Below, one piece after another: positions 35,260 through 46,034 of a stretch of DNA of 64,000 nucleotides (the stretch's first letter is position 1; the number at the start of each line of letters is the position of its first letter). A program made the translations under genes and the position numbers. The stretch lies in assembly GCA_963971225.1 (NCBI GenBank), contig OZ020269.1, positions 18,350,921 through 18,414,920 of the forward strand. Direction: 5' to 3'. The notes below the pieces were generated by a model. It was not told the origin of the DNA and did not search any database. It saw nothing but the letters and a program-made list of their open reading frames with translations. This DNA comes from Melieria omissa (Eukaryota; Arthropoda; Insecta; Diptera; Ulidiidae).

Positions 35260-35281
35260 AATTTTATTGGCCAATAAAATT
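35260..35281. repeat. Perfect 22-bp palindrome
   Basis: AATTTTATTGG followed at once by its reverse complement CCAATAAAATT, 13 bases from the LOA-like insertion edge. It holds a central TTGGCCAA. It could form a cruciform or bind a symmetric factor; no function is shown. Confidence 0.9.
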
Positions 35282-35596
35282 AAAAAATTTAATTTACTTA
35301 AAACATCGAGTATCTGCAGAAGAGTTTACAAATGTACAAATCTTGTCCTTGAAAAAGATCTTCCAACCATCAGAATTTCAACATGAGTCTTCTTCTTCAT
35401 ATCAGCAAATAGTCTCAACTTTTCTGAACCTGTGCACAGGTCTGCATAAATATATATTCAGATATATATATTCATATTTTTTAGTTTCATGTTTCACATA
35501 CTTGAGATCACAGATCAGAGTTTTTAATTAACTTAGGTTTAGCAAACATTTTTATAATTCACTATGTTTTTCAATTAAAAGGTGTGCACACCAAAA
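35282..35596. other. AT-rich noncoding DNA
   Basis: Nothing recognised between the LOA-like insertion site and the Tc1/mariner-type remnant. Confidence 0.6.
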
Positions 35597-36465
35597 TCGA
35601 GACACTTTAAAATCCCTGTATCTTTTAAAGTAAAACTCTTTGAAAGGTAAAATTTCAGACGTAAGTACTCCATGACTTGGTTTTCAATATTCGATAAAAA
35701 AAAATTTCCAAAACCCGTTTTATTAGGAAGAAAATGGCAAACGAATACGAACGTAGAAAACTCATCTTGTACGAACACACTACGAATCCCAACCTCAGTA
35801 TACGCCGAATTACAAAAAAGCTAAATCTTCCACCATCGACATGCAGTAAAGTGTTGAAAAATTGTAATGAAAGGCTGAGGGTTGATCGTAAGGCGGATAG
35901 TGGTGGTGACCATGGCCAGAAGAATGTTAAATGCACGAAGAAAGTGATTGCCGCATTTAAAAATAATCCGCGAATGTCAAGTCGTTCGGTGGCTTAAGCC
36001 GTGGAGAAATCGTCAGCGTTCGCCCAGAAAGCCAAGAGGCGAGCAAGCTTGAGGAGTTACAAGGCTCAAGTAGTACCAGATCGGGACGCGAAGCGAAATC
36101 TCACCGTGTAGCACCGTTGTCGTAACTTGTTCGAAAATTTGCTAACGAAATTCAGTAGTGTGATCATGGATGATGAAACATAATGATTCAACAACTTTAC
36201 ATTTTTAGCTGGGCAAGATTTCTAGAGTATACTCGTCCTTGGCAGCGAATGGGTTAAAGAAGAGTGATGCGAGGGCATCGGCAGAAGAAGAGTTCCGGAG
36301 GAAGTGGTTGTGGGGGTTTAAACAAGTGAACGAATTTTTCGTGCAAAAATTTATGGCAGGACTCCGACGAAAAGTGCGGTTGGTGGCATACGGGGGAAAA
36401 AGTATAAATAAATCTTGACTATATCATGTTATAATGAATGAATGAATATTTTTGATAGGTCTCGA
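35597..36465 (+). mobile_element. Internally deleted Tc1/mariner-superfamily element
   Basis: Contains transposase N- and C-terminal pieces fused by loss of the middle. Possible inverted ends: TCGAGACACTTTAAAAT at 35597 and, reversed, TCGAGACCTATCAAAAAT ending at 36465. The shared TCGAGAC is short, so the true ends are not proven and could lie further out. No TA duplication could be assigned. Confidence 0.45.
35734..36420 (+). pseudogene. Tc1/mariner-superfamily transposase, maT-like, deleted
   Basis: The ATG opens an 87-codon stretch reading ANEYERRKLILYEH, then a helix-turn-helix (about residues 18-45: NLSIRRITKKLNLPPSTCSK) that would bind the transposon ends. A stop at 35,995 interrupts, after which the same frame continues through AVEKSSAFAQKAKRRASL to VIMDDET (about 36,160), the first catalytic Asp block, followed by stops. 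The last recognisable piece is VQKFMAGLRRKVR (about 36,340), like the extreme C-terminus of such transposases. The remaining catalytic core is missing. The MDDET motif points to the maT/D37D side of the superfamily, by memory only. Confidence 0.75.
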
Positions 36466-36469
36466 CAAA

Positions 36470-37159
36470 AGTCATTTTTGTCGCATGGTGCAATAAAGCA
36501 TTGCTGGAGTATTTTTGAAGTCACAGAACTTTAATATAAAGGCGAATTTCTCAAATTCAAAGTGGCGACTCCAATGTCATACATAGATAAGGCCACACAA
36601 CTAATATATAGTTGAAATCTAGATACTGGGAATGAATAATAATCATTCATCATTATCATCATCTCTCAATAAAAGTGCACAGTTTGAATTTTGGAGCATC
36701 TTGTGTGGGCAGTGTCTGTGTCTGTGGAAGCTCTTAAATTTGCTTTTTACAACTAATGTTAGAAATATCTGAATACTAGCAGGAACCCCCTTGGAACCCC
36801 CAGGACTTTGCATGCAAGTCTGAAGTCAGTGAGTCCCATAAATCTAGTTTTTTAGGGGATTTTAGTACCAATTGTGATTAAGTGCGAAATAAACACTTAA
36901 ACACATTTTCAGTTTTGGCTTAATTCTGGCGTTCAAGTTAATTTCTGAGCTTCGATGGATTCAGAAACCTGTAGTAGAATCGTATGGCGAATATTTTTGT
37001 GGTACATTTTGTCCTTAAAAAGTCCTGTTTTACAGGACATTTTTGGCATTTTCGAAAAAAAGTGTCAAATTGACCCATATAAGTAGGAGCTACAGGGTTA
37101 AAATGCTCCACAAAAATGTTCTTCGTAGTGTTTTACACCAAATTATTGAAGACATCATA
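36470..37159. other. AT-rich noncoding DNA
   Basis: No gene. A short AATG run (36,433-36,446) and ATC-rich stretch (36,640-36,670) are the only patterns. Confidence 0.6.
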
Positions 37160-38270
37160 TACCTAAAATGTGATGTTACATGGTTTTCGTGTGCCGAATC
37201 ACCATAAGAATGCGCGAAAAGGGGAAAACTTTGACCCCCCAAAAAAAAATTCAGACGTAAACTTTCAAAACGCCGATACAGGTATATTTTTGTTTGGTCC
37301 CCTCTACCAGAATATTTTTTCATACAAACTTTTAAACTTTTGTTTACATCTTTAGATTTTCAAAAAATAAAATAATAATAATTTTTTACTTCAAGTTTTC
37401 GCACCAATTTTGAAGTCAATAGACCCATTCATAGTCTTCCCTTGTATGATGACCCTTCCCTGTCTTCTCGTTGACCACGTTAAAATATGATTTTCTAAAA
37501 AATAAAAAAAAACACAAGTCAAATTCCTCACTAAGAGTTTGAAGTCAATACGCCCATGAGTTTTTTGTACACTCTCTCCATTCAAACTTTTAAGCCGCGG
37601 TTGCCTCCGTCAGACTTTGATTTAAAGAAAAAAAAACCACAAATTAAAAACACGTAACAAATAATTTCACATTTGATGTACTTGCACTAAATTTGAAGTC
37701 AAAAGGTCCAAAAAATCGTTGGCCATACAAACTTCTAACGCTTTAAATTTTAATATTCACAAAAATAAAAAATTAGTTTTTAATTATTTTTTAGTTAATT
37801 TTTAATTATTTTTTTATGTGTTTTTTATAAATAGTTTTTAATTATTTTAAGTGTTTTTTATAAATAGTTTTTAATTATTTTTTATATTTTTTATAATTTG
37901 TTTAAATAAATTTTTTAAAAACATTTTTTAATAAATTTCATAAATAAAAAAAAATTAATAAATTTTGAAGAAAAAAGGCTCATTGGTGTGTCATACAAAC
38001 TTCTAACGCTTTAAATTTAAATATTCACAAAAATAAAAAATTAGTTTTTAATTGTTTTTTTATATATTAAGTGTTTTTTATAAATTTTTTAAAAACATTT
38101 TTTAAATACATTTTTTTAATTTATTTCAAAAATAAAAAAAAATGTGTAAATGTTGAAGAAAAAAGGCTCATTGGATAAAGATTTTTTCGTAGTCTTTTCA
38201 TATACGAACTTTATTAACCCATTGAAGACCCCGTTAAACTTTGATTTTCGAAAAAACGAAAAATACATGT
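37160..38270. repeat. Diverged tandem repeat (TTTGAAGTCAAT/CATACAAACTT family)
   Basis: TTTGAAGTCAAT-type words followed by CCCAT or CTCATTGG recur near 37,408, 37,540, 37,690, 37,965 and 38,150. CATACAAACTT-type words recur near 37,320, 37,727 and 37,998. The copies at 37,727 and 37,998 share more than 50 bases (ACTTCTAACGCTTTAAAT, then ATATTCACAAAAATAAAAAA). Units are about 140-270 bp, AT-rich and degenerate. Confidence 0.6.
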
Positions 38271-40450
38271 AGAATTATTTTTAATGTGGATTATTTCCAC
38301 TCAATTGTTGCTTCGCGAAGCTAGACACGATCGAAAATTTGTCATTTGTGAACTCATTCTTACTAAAACCCAAACACCTAATCCAGAATTCAGCAGTTCC
38401 CCTAATCCATAGACCGTTTCATTAGCAAAAAATAAACATAATTTTAGTACCCAACACCAGAAGCTTCCTAGCAGCAGCGCCACTTAGCCAGCAGGCGGCC
38501 AAACAACTTCACTCGGCACTGCAAATCGCTTCAAATTCCCACAGATTATTACCCACTCAAACCACTCGCATAGGAATGCGAAAAAGAGATAGCAGCGCAA
38601 GAGGGGAATGGCAAACATAAAATAAATGCATGGCATAACCACTTGAAAGCATACTTTTTCATGCTGGCGCTGACACTGTGGCTGGCGCTGACACTTTTCC
38701 GTTTGTCCTCCGACCGTCTCGTTCCACTAACTAATGGTCGTTGCAGTCGAATGGCAAATACTTTAAAAACACAACTATGGCGCAAAAATGTATTTGCCAA
38801 ACATTTAACTCGCTTTACAATTTTAATTCGCTTCATTTTTAACACCCAACGCGGCCACAGTTCGTCGCCTACGCGCACTTTCGACTACAAAAACCACACG
38901 CAGTGGCAACGACAGCGGCACAGACAGCGGCAAATATGAACTTCAGCAGCATGGAATTTCTTATCTCCGGTGCGGTGAGCGTGTGAATGACACAAAAGGG
39001 TGCAATTTCTCAAACTATGCAACTAGCTGTAAGTGTGTGTGTGTGTGTGTGAAAAAGCGCCAACATGCAATTTCACACATTATTCGCACACACACACACA
39101 GCTACCAACAGTGCGCGTGAAAGTTTTTCGCTATTTTTAGCGTTTCCTCTTTGGCTGCTTGCAGTTTTTTTTTGCACTTATTTTCGCCACTTTCTCGCAC
39201 CATGCAGCAATTAGGACGCCCCCCCCCCCAAAAAAAAGTGAGGCGGCAGAGGTTGAAGGGCAACACTGCTGCTGCTGATGATTGCATGCGTTTCATTGTT
39301 GTTGTTGTTGCTGCTGGCAGTGCAGATGTTGATGATGATGATGTCGCTGCTAACGTGGAGCGCACACACGATCGGTTGGTTGATTGTAAAGAAGTCGGGG
39401 GGCGTGGCGAGGTGAGGTGAAGACACAATGCCAGCAGCGCGTTTGACAACTAAAAACACTTTCATTAAAATTATTATTGCAGCGAATGCTTTTTGCCACC
39501 GAGCCACCGAGAAGGTGGCAGGTGCCAGCAAACGCCGCAAAGTGTGGAGTATTCGCTGTTCGTTGCGTAGCATTAAACAGTGGAACGCATTGTTGTTGTT
39601 GTTGACACACACACACAGCTGGCAAGTTGCGTGCGGCGCGCATATTTTGCTGCAGGCACAACAACAACAACAACAAGCAACACAACCAATACACTCCCAC
39701 ATACATACACACACAGACACACACACCCACACAAATTGCCATTGCAGCACAGCATCGCTGTTGCTTTTAGCTCTGTTCGTCGCTGCTGTTATGGCAATAT
39801 TGTTTTTGTTTTTTTTTGTTATTCGGATTCTTGTTGTTGTTCGTGCAATGTTGTCGAAATGAAAACATTAAAAATTTAATTGCGATAATACAAGTGCATA
39901 AAATGTTAATGGAGTGTATGTAATCTGCTTGCATACGCAGCAGCAGCAACAACCAACGACGAGCAACAGAGCGACGAACGACCAATTGTGCGAGCGAGTT
40001 GCAGCGCGAACGAAGCGGCAAAAGTAAATTTTACGTAAGCGCTGAAAATCTACGCAAAAAAAGCGCATGAAAAGTGAAAATGCTGGCAAAATGCATAAAA
40101 ATTGCAACGCAAAATGGGAAATATGGCAGCAAAGATTGCCGGCCGCCACTGCCGCACGCGACGGACGGACCGATGCATAGCGTTTGGTAATTTTGCCAGC
40201 AGCTGGACACACATAAACGGGGGAAAATGTGCAGCAGGATTTTCGCATAGCTTAAATACGCTAAATGTCGGTTCGCTCAGTGCATTTTTCTGTTGAATTT
40301 TGAGGTTATGCAAATTTTTCTTGGACACCACTTTTGTTTTTGGTTTTTCATAAATGTTTCAGTATGTTCGCTGTTCGTTAGCGATGCAACGATGCAGAAA
40401 CTCAAATCTTTACACACACTTTAAAATAAAATCGACTGTTGAATTGTGTC
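38271..40450. other. Unique GC-richer noncoding DNA with microsatellites
   Basis: Contains GT (39,033-39,051), CA (39,089-39,101; 39,606-39,617; 39,705-39,730), TTG/CAA (39,297-39,310; 39,660-39,676) and a C-run (39,220-39,229). Overlapping frames on both strands (for example 39211-39750 minus, 39428-39862 plus) are translations of these repeats. No host gene supported. Confidence 0.5.
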
Positions 40451-40453
40451 TCT

Positions 40454-40500
40454 TTGGTTGGTTGTTTGGTTGGTTGGTTGGTTGGTTGGTTGGTTGGTTA
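40454..40500. repeat. (TTGG)n microsatellite
   Basis: TTGG units with one TTTG interruption near 40,464. Confidence 0.9.
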
Positions 40501-40689
40501 GAGTGTTGATGCCCCAGGCATTCAATTAGCGCAGATGCGCCGTTTTGAAACCGATTCAACTTAGGTGACTTATTCGCTACAGCCATTTCGAGAGGTTTAG
40601 AAAGGCAAGAAGTGAACTTACCTTTCAGTCTCCAATCTCGTCAACGTTTGTTTTGTTTGATACTCATCATTGCAGTATGTAACGTTTGT

Positions 40690-42200
40690 GAACGTTGGTT
40701 TACCTTAAGTTTTCCACCGCCTTCTTGATAGGGCCGGGTAATCGCAGAGAAAATGTTGAACCGTTTCCTTTTCCTCGGGATTGTTGCAGCTTCTTGCAGT
40801 GTGTATTATAAGGAATGCCCATTTTAGCAGCATGTTCTCCAATGGGCCAGTGACCCCCGTGATGACAGCGGTGAGCCTGGCTGCATCACGTCCGCCTCTG
40901 TTAATTAGTTCAGCTGATTTATTCCTGTCGTACCTTGGCCATAGGGATCTGCTGATTTTACAGGAACGCATCCGAGCCCATCTGGTATCGGCTCTAGCAA
41001 GGAAGCCTTTGGTGATTTCGCCCCTGATGGAACCGATTGACTGCGGACCATTTCCGTTTCCCGTTTCTCAAGTGCGGAACCACCCCTGGCCAGCTCATCC
41101 GCTCTTTCATTGCCCTCAATATACTTGTGCCCCGGCATCCAGATTAGGGCAACTTGGAACCGATGAGCAAGATCCATCAAGGACTTCTTACATTCCAGCC
41201 CAGCGCTTTGATGGCAGCTAGGCTATCAGATAGTATGCATATGCTGTTTTTGTAGGTCCATAGCCATCCTACAGGCCTCTTTAATAGCGAAAACTTCCGC
41301 CTGGAAGACGCTAGCTGTGTTGGAGAGGCGAATGAAGTTACTAAACCTCAGCTTCTCTGAGTAGATTCTCGCTCCTACACCGCAGTCCATCTTAGATCCA
41401 TCATTGTAGATTTCGGTATCGCTCCCACTTGTGATTCTACCTTTCTTCCATTCCGGACGGGAGGGAAATCGTATGCCATACCTTTTCCCAAAGAATACAG
41501 TGGGAATTTTGTAGTCTGTCTCTGCAGTGTGTGCATTTTGTAGTTGTTCTAGTTCAATCGGGTTTATTCTTCCAGCATCCTATCTCTCTTAACCTGAGAG
41601 CACTTAGAGTGGCGGTGTTGACGATATGAAGATCTATCGGAAGTAAGTGCGCCAAAACATTCAGAACCTCTGTTGGACAGGATTTAATCGCCCCTGTTGT
41701 TATCGCGCATGCCCGTCTTTGTATTCTACTCAGCTTGGTGATGTCCCTCCTGAGGGCTTTCCACCAAACTAAAAAACCATAAGAAAGGATTGGACGTACA
41801 ACCGTTTTATACATCCATAACATTAGGTCTACTTCCGGCCAATCATCTTTTTACAGGCGTATAGAGCAAAGCCCGCTTTGCTGACTCTGTGTTCGATGTT
41901 TGTTGTCTAGTTTAGCTTTGGGTCCAAGATTACCCCCAGGTACTTGGCGCTAGACAAGAGGAATAGTGTCGTTCCGTTCAGTGTAGGTAATCTAAACCTA
42001 GGTATCTAGGTACGTGTGATGAAAAGCATCAGTTCAGTCTTACTTGGATTAAGGCTTAGCCCACGACCCATGCACCAAGCCCTCACTCTTTGTAGCGTTG
42101 CCTGAAGGATATCGATAATCACATCGAGACACATCCCCGATGGCATCACCACAACGTCATCCGCGTATGCCACAACTTTGATGTATCTTGTCGTAAAACG
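40690..42200 (-). pseudogene. Decayed RT (C-terminal)/RNase H non-LTR retrotransposon
   Basis: Read on the minus strand, it starts inside the RT at KVVAYADDVVVMPSG (near 42,150-42,190), goes on to LSLNPSKTELMLF and AKYLGVILDPK (about 41,930-42,060), then MYKTVVRPILSYGFLVWWKAL (41,750-41,820). An RNase H end follows, reading IWMPGHKYIEGNERADELA (about 41,090-41,150), and a zinc knuckle in SCNNPEEKETVQHFLCDYPAL (about 40,725-40,790). Pieces are in different frames with stops and deletions. 5'-truncated within the RT. Related to, but clearly different from, the 31-kb element. Confidence 0.85.
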
Positions 42201-42281
42201 AAGATTAAATTGTTTTTAAGTGTTTCCTAAGAAAATAAAATTGTGAAGTTTTAATTTTTTCTGACAAAAGAAGAGTTTTAC

Positions 42282-42897
42282 TTAACACTAGAAAGACCGC
42301 AAAATTTCCATACCTACAAAGACTACATAGCATATCCCCTAATGTCTTGAAATATAAGTTTAAAAAAATTGGTAAGTTTAAATAAATTAAAAAAAAATAT
42401 ATATTGTTACGAAAATTCTAAGGTTCGTTTGGATGGTGTTTGAAAATAAAACAACTTCAATTATTCAGCGCAAAACGCAGTCAGAAACTAACAATCACTT
42501 TATTTACAGAATTACACTTTGCTTGTATCTACACTTGTTGCCACTTTGCTTGCTCAGCACCGACTCGACCTCTTGCACATTCCAGTTGTACTTTCTATAT
42601 CGATTGTTCTAGCGAAGCTCATCACCTTTCGCGAACCATCCTTGCATATCGGACTATACCAAGCGAATTATACCAATTTTTCCGTACTTCAAAGTGCATG
42701 CCTAAAAGTATGCTTGGAAAAGCATTCGTGCATAGAAAAGCATTCAGCACAGAGTGCCTTATCGTTTCAATATACAAATTTTCAGGATACAAAAATTAAA
42801 GTCACCAAAGCAAACGTTAAAAAACATACATATTTTCTTTACATATTTAAAAATTAAAAACCATCAAACTGATCCTGATTGGTTTTTCTAGTGTTAA
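42282..42897. mobile_element. piggyBac-type TTAA element, 608-bp core, with nested solo LTR
   Basis: TTAA at 42282-42285 and 42894-42897. Left end CACTAGAAAGACC, right end (reverse complement) CACTAGAAAAACC, 12 of 13 matching. C-x-CTAGAAA termini with TTAA duplication are typical of the piggyBac group. No transposase. A 365-bp solo LTR plus 4 duplicated bases account for most of the core, so the original element was only about 240 bp. Confidence 0.85.
42405..42769 (+). mobile_element. Solo LTR (365 bp)
   Basis: Starts TGTTACG and ends CGTTTCA, the usual TG...CA LTR borders, flanked by ATAT on both sides (42401-42404 and 42770-42773). A 4-base duplication fits Ty3/gypsy-type integrases, though ATAT in AT-rich DNA is weak evidence. 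The first 100 bases (TGTTACGAAAATT, later CTTCAATTATTCAGCGCAAA) are clearly related to the LTR-like fragment at the right edge of the window. No internal retroelement genes are present, so this is the product of LTR-LTR recombination. Confidence 0.65.
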
Positions 42898-43259
42898 CAA
42901 AATATGCACTTGAAGGAAACATCTTAAAGACCCTCGAGACAGTCTGTTATCCCCCCCCTAAAACAATGTGAACAAGGAAATTTAAACAATTTCGGAAAAA
43001 AATAAACACACTACGCAGTTATTAAGTCACATTCTCGATAAACGATATTTAAAATTCTGTTGAACCACTTCTTCAAAACTGGTCGTTAAAAGAAGCCCGC
43101 AAAGACCACGAATCGCGTTTGTAGCAGTCTATTCTTCTTCCTTAAAATAAGGGAGAAGCAAATGTAAACAATCTGAAAATTAAACTTTTTGCAGTTATTA
43201 GTTCACATTCTCGATACAATGTTTAAAATTCTGTTGAACTACTTCCTCAGAGCTGATTT

Positions 43260-43596
43260 TTAACACTAGAAATACTGTAAGTTTTCCATACCTTGAAAGA
43301 GACTACATATCATATCAACTGATATCTCAAAAGTACACATCGGATTTGGCAAATTTTCACAAAGCTAATTTTGTTTAAATAAAAAATTGTTCAAAATTAA
43401 AAATTAAATAAATAAAAATAAATAAAGTAAAAAAAAATAAAGTAAAATAAAATAAAATAAAATAAAATAAAATAAAATAAAATAAAATAAAATAAAATAC
43501 ACAAAATTAAAATAAAATAAAATAAAATAAAATAAAATAAAATAAAATAAAATAAATAAAAACCTTAAAAATTACCGCAATGGTCTTTTAATGACT
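43260..43596. mobile_element. Second TTAA element of the same family, right end degraded
   Basis: TTAA at 43260-43263 is followed by CACTAGAAATACTG, and the next roughly 65 bases (TTTTCCATACCT, GACTACATA, CATATC) match the 42.28-kb element. The expected right end is partly lost: TGGTCTTTTAA near 43,586-43,596 resembles a shortened GGTCTTTCTAGTGTTAA. It carries an internal (AAAAT)n array. Confidence 0.6.
43433..43557. repeat. (AAAAT)n microsatellite
   Basis: Two nearly perfect AAAAT blocks separated by ACACAAAATT at about 43,500. Confidence 0.9.
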
Positions 43597-43699
43597 TGCA
43601 CTTGTCTGTTCTTCCCCGTTAAATAATCTAAACAAACAAATGTAAACATTCTCGAGTTACTAGTTCACCTTCTCTATAGTTCCAGACTTCTTGTTTTTG

Positions 43700-46034
43700 A
43701 AATCTTCAATGCAAATTCCCTTCGCCATACTTCGACACATCTGAACTTTAAGCAAACATTTCAAAAACCACGAAATCAAATGCAACTTAAGACAATCTGT
43801 TCCTGTCTTCAGTTCTTCTTCCTCAACCACTGCTTGGCGCTCTGGGCAATATTTCAATCTATCATTAAACTGCCAACTCAGGTGCCGTACGCACTCACAC
43901 AATCGCAACGTCACAAACTCCACCAAACTATAAAGCGGATTTCAAGGCATCACTTTCACAACATATTGCAACAGTTTTTTCTAATAATAAGTATATTTTT
44001 CCTCAACTAAATACTAACAAGAAAAAAGTTAACTTTTGCCTCAAACTCTACCCAAAAACAACAATACAACAATGTAAGCCACAAATACACAACAACAACA
44101 ATAACAATTTTATCGAGCGGAATATTTTGCAATAACAACGATGACAAAAACAATAACAACAACAGCAACAGCAGTATCAAAACAGCGAAAACAATTTAAG
44201 TAGACGCGTCGTCTATTGTCCACTGCCGGCAACTGTCACTGTGGCTGCAACACACCAACGCCAACACACCAACATCGAAAGTCGAGCACTCCACAGCGCC
44301 CAATGCCACCATCTCCCCCGCCCCAACATCTGCTTTTCCTTCTCCCTGCACTTTTCCTTGGCGCGCTTTTCCGCACTTTTCACTGACCAGGCGAACGCCG
44401 CTTCAGCTTTAATAGTTGGCGTTGCCACTCGCACAGCAGCAACAGCAGCAACCGTACGCAGCGTTGCCATATCGACGAACGCCACAAACTGACTTTGCTG
44501 TCGCGATTTTTAATGCCAACACTTTGTTGTGTTTGACATTTTAATCGTCTTAAATTTTCGCCGCACTCTGTGTGTGTGTGTGTGGGTTTCTCTGATTCGT
44601 TGTCTGGGTGTGTGTGTGTGTGCCAGTGTCTTCATGTTTTGATTTTATTCGCCCATTTAGCGCAAAACAAAAAGCAACAAAGACTGCGAATCGAAATTTT
44701 TGTGAGAATTACTGCCTAATGCTATAATGAATTGTTTTTGTTGTTGTTGTCAAAACAGCCAAAAGAAAACTTGGAAAATAAATTTGTTGGAAATACAAAA
44801 AATTGCATAGCACATGTGCCCCATTGGCCAGGTCAGCTCACCTGCATTAATGTGTGGGCAATTGAATGTTGTTGTTGTTGTTGTTATTGCTGTAATCTTG
44901 TTATGTGTGCTCCTCACAGACTATTTGGCTGTGTATGTAAAATTGTTGCTAAGCTTTGAAGTTGCCGCCACAGTGTCACTTAATTTGCGCTGCTCTCACT
45001 TCCCACGCCCCGCCCCCTCCAAGCCCCTCAGCTTCATCCAACTCTCCTTGCTGCAACGACTACAAAGACCCCAAAGCTTGCTGGCACAATTTCTATACTA
45101 AAATTACTGCACTCTCACCGTTAGTCGATGTTTTTAGTTCGCTTGCTGTTTGCTTACATTTTTCCATTTTTCATTAAATTGTCTCTGCTTCCTCTTATTC
45201 TTCTCGGTTTTGTGCTTTCATTTTAGCTTTTTTCGGCGGCACACAGCTGGTCAATGTGGCAAATCCGCACATAAATTGCCAGCTTAGTTTTGTTATAAAC
45301 ACGTTTGTTTTGTTATTTTTGGGCGGTCTTTGATTTTCGGTGGATGGGAGGTTGCGACTGCAACTAAAGCCGCTGCGGGAATATACGGTTTGGCATTTTC
45401 TCAAGCACATCTAATGTTCGACGTAAGCGACTGTGAATGCTTTTGGTGACAGTATGCTGCCATGCAAAACACCAAGTCCAAGACCTGATCCATTGTTTAT
45501 GTTTAAAGACTTGAGGACGTGACTTGCTTTGCTGCTCGAAATGAACCAAGAACAAAAATTGTGAGTGAGATTGTTTGTTTAAACTTTAAAGGGCATCGTT
45601 TGGGCGCTTTTGTAGCAGCATCCGTGCAACTTGTAACGTTGTTCACGATTTGGTCAGTCGCCTAATGAACGAATGAAGAAAATTCGAACGAAACCAACAT
45701 CGTTGATTCAAAATTGCAGATAACGCTTTGAGTGATTGGTCGGCACCTATTAACACCTCAGCCTAATGAAACTTTTTTTGTGTTGTCTTCGAAAGAATAT
45801 ACTGTATGTATTTCCCAATTTAATGCTTAGTCGAATTTGATTTTAACAGCCAATTTGTTTGTATAATAAAATTTGTATAATAAAATCTATTATTTACTAC
45901 AACAACCAGTTCTCACGCGCGTACCCAAGTTATTAAAACTTGTGGTGGAGTCATAGATGACGTTTTGGACAGAGCTTCGACAGTTAATTCACAAATTAAC
46001 TTAAGAAGAAATTGAAAAAGTGACAACAAAAATC
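43700..46034. other. Unique noncoding DNA with microsatellites
   Basis: CAA-rich at 44,085-44,180, GT at 44,569-44,584 and 44,606-44,621, TTG at 44,867-44,885. GC-richer at 44,200-45,120. Short frames on both strands with no domains; no host gene called. Confidence 0.5.

Larger units (their letters stand above)
42930..43690. repeat. Diverged tandem repeat (about 177 bp) split by an insertion
   Basis: GCAGTTATTAAGTCACATTC at 43014 recurs as GCAGTTATTAGTTCACATTC at 43191 with related flanks (AAATTCTGTTGAAC). A third, partial copy (AGTTACTAGTTCACCTTCTC) lies at about 43,655 beyond the TTAA-type insertion. Confidence 0.75.

Noticed and set aside
43433..43557. Regular AAAAT repeats as a possible CRISPR-like or regulatory array
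   Set aside because: Simple microsatellite without spacers.
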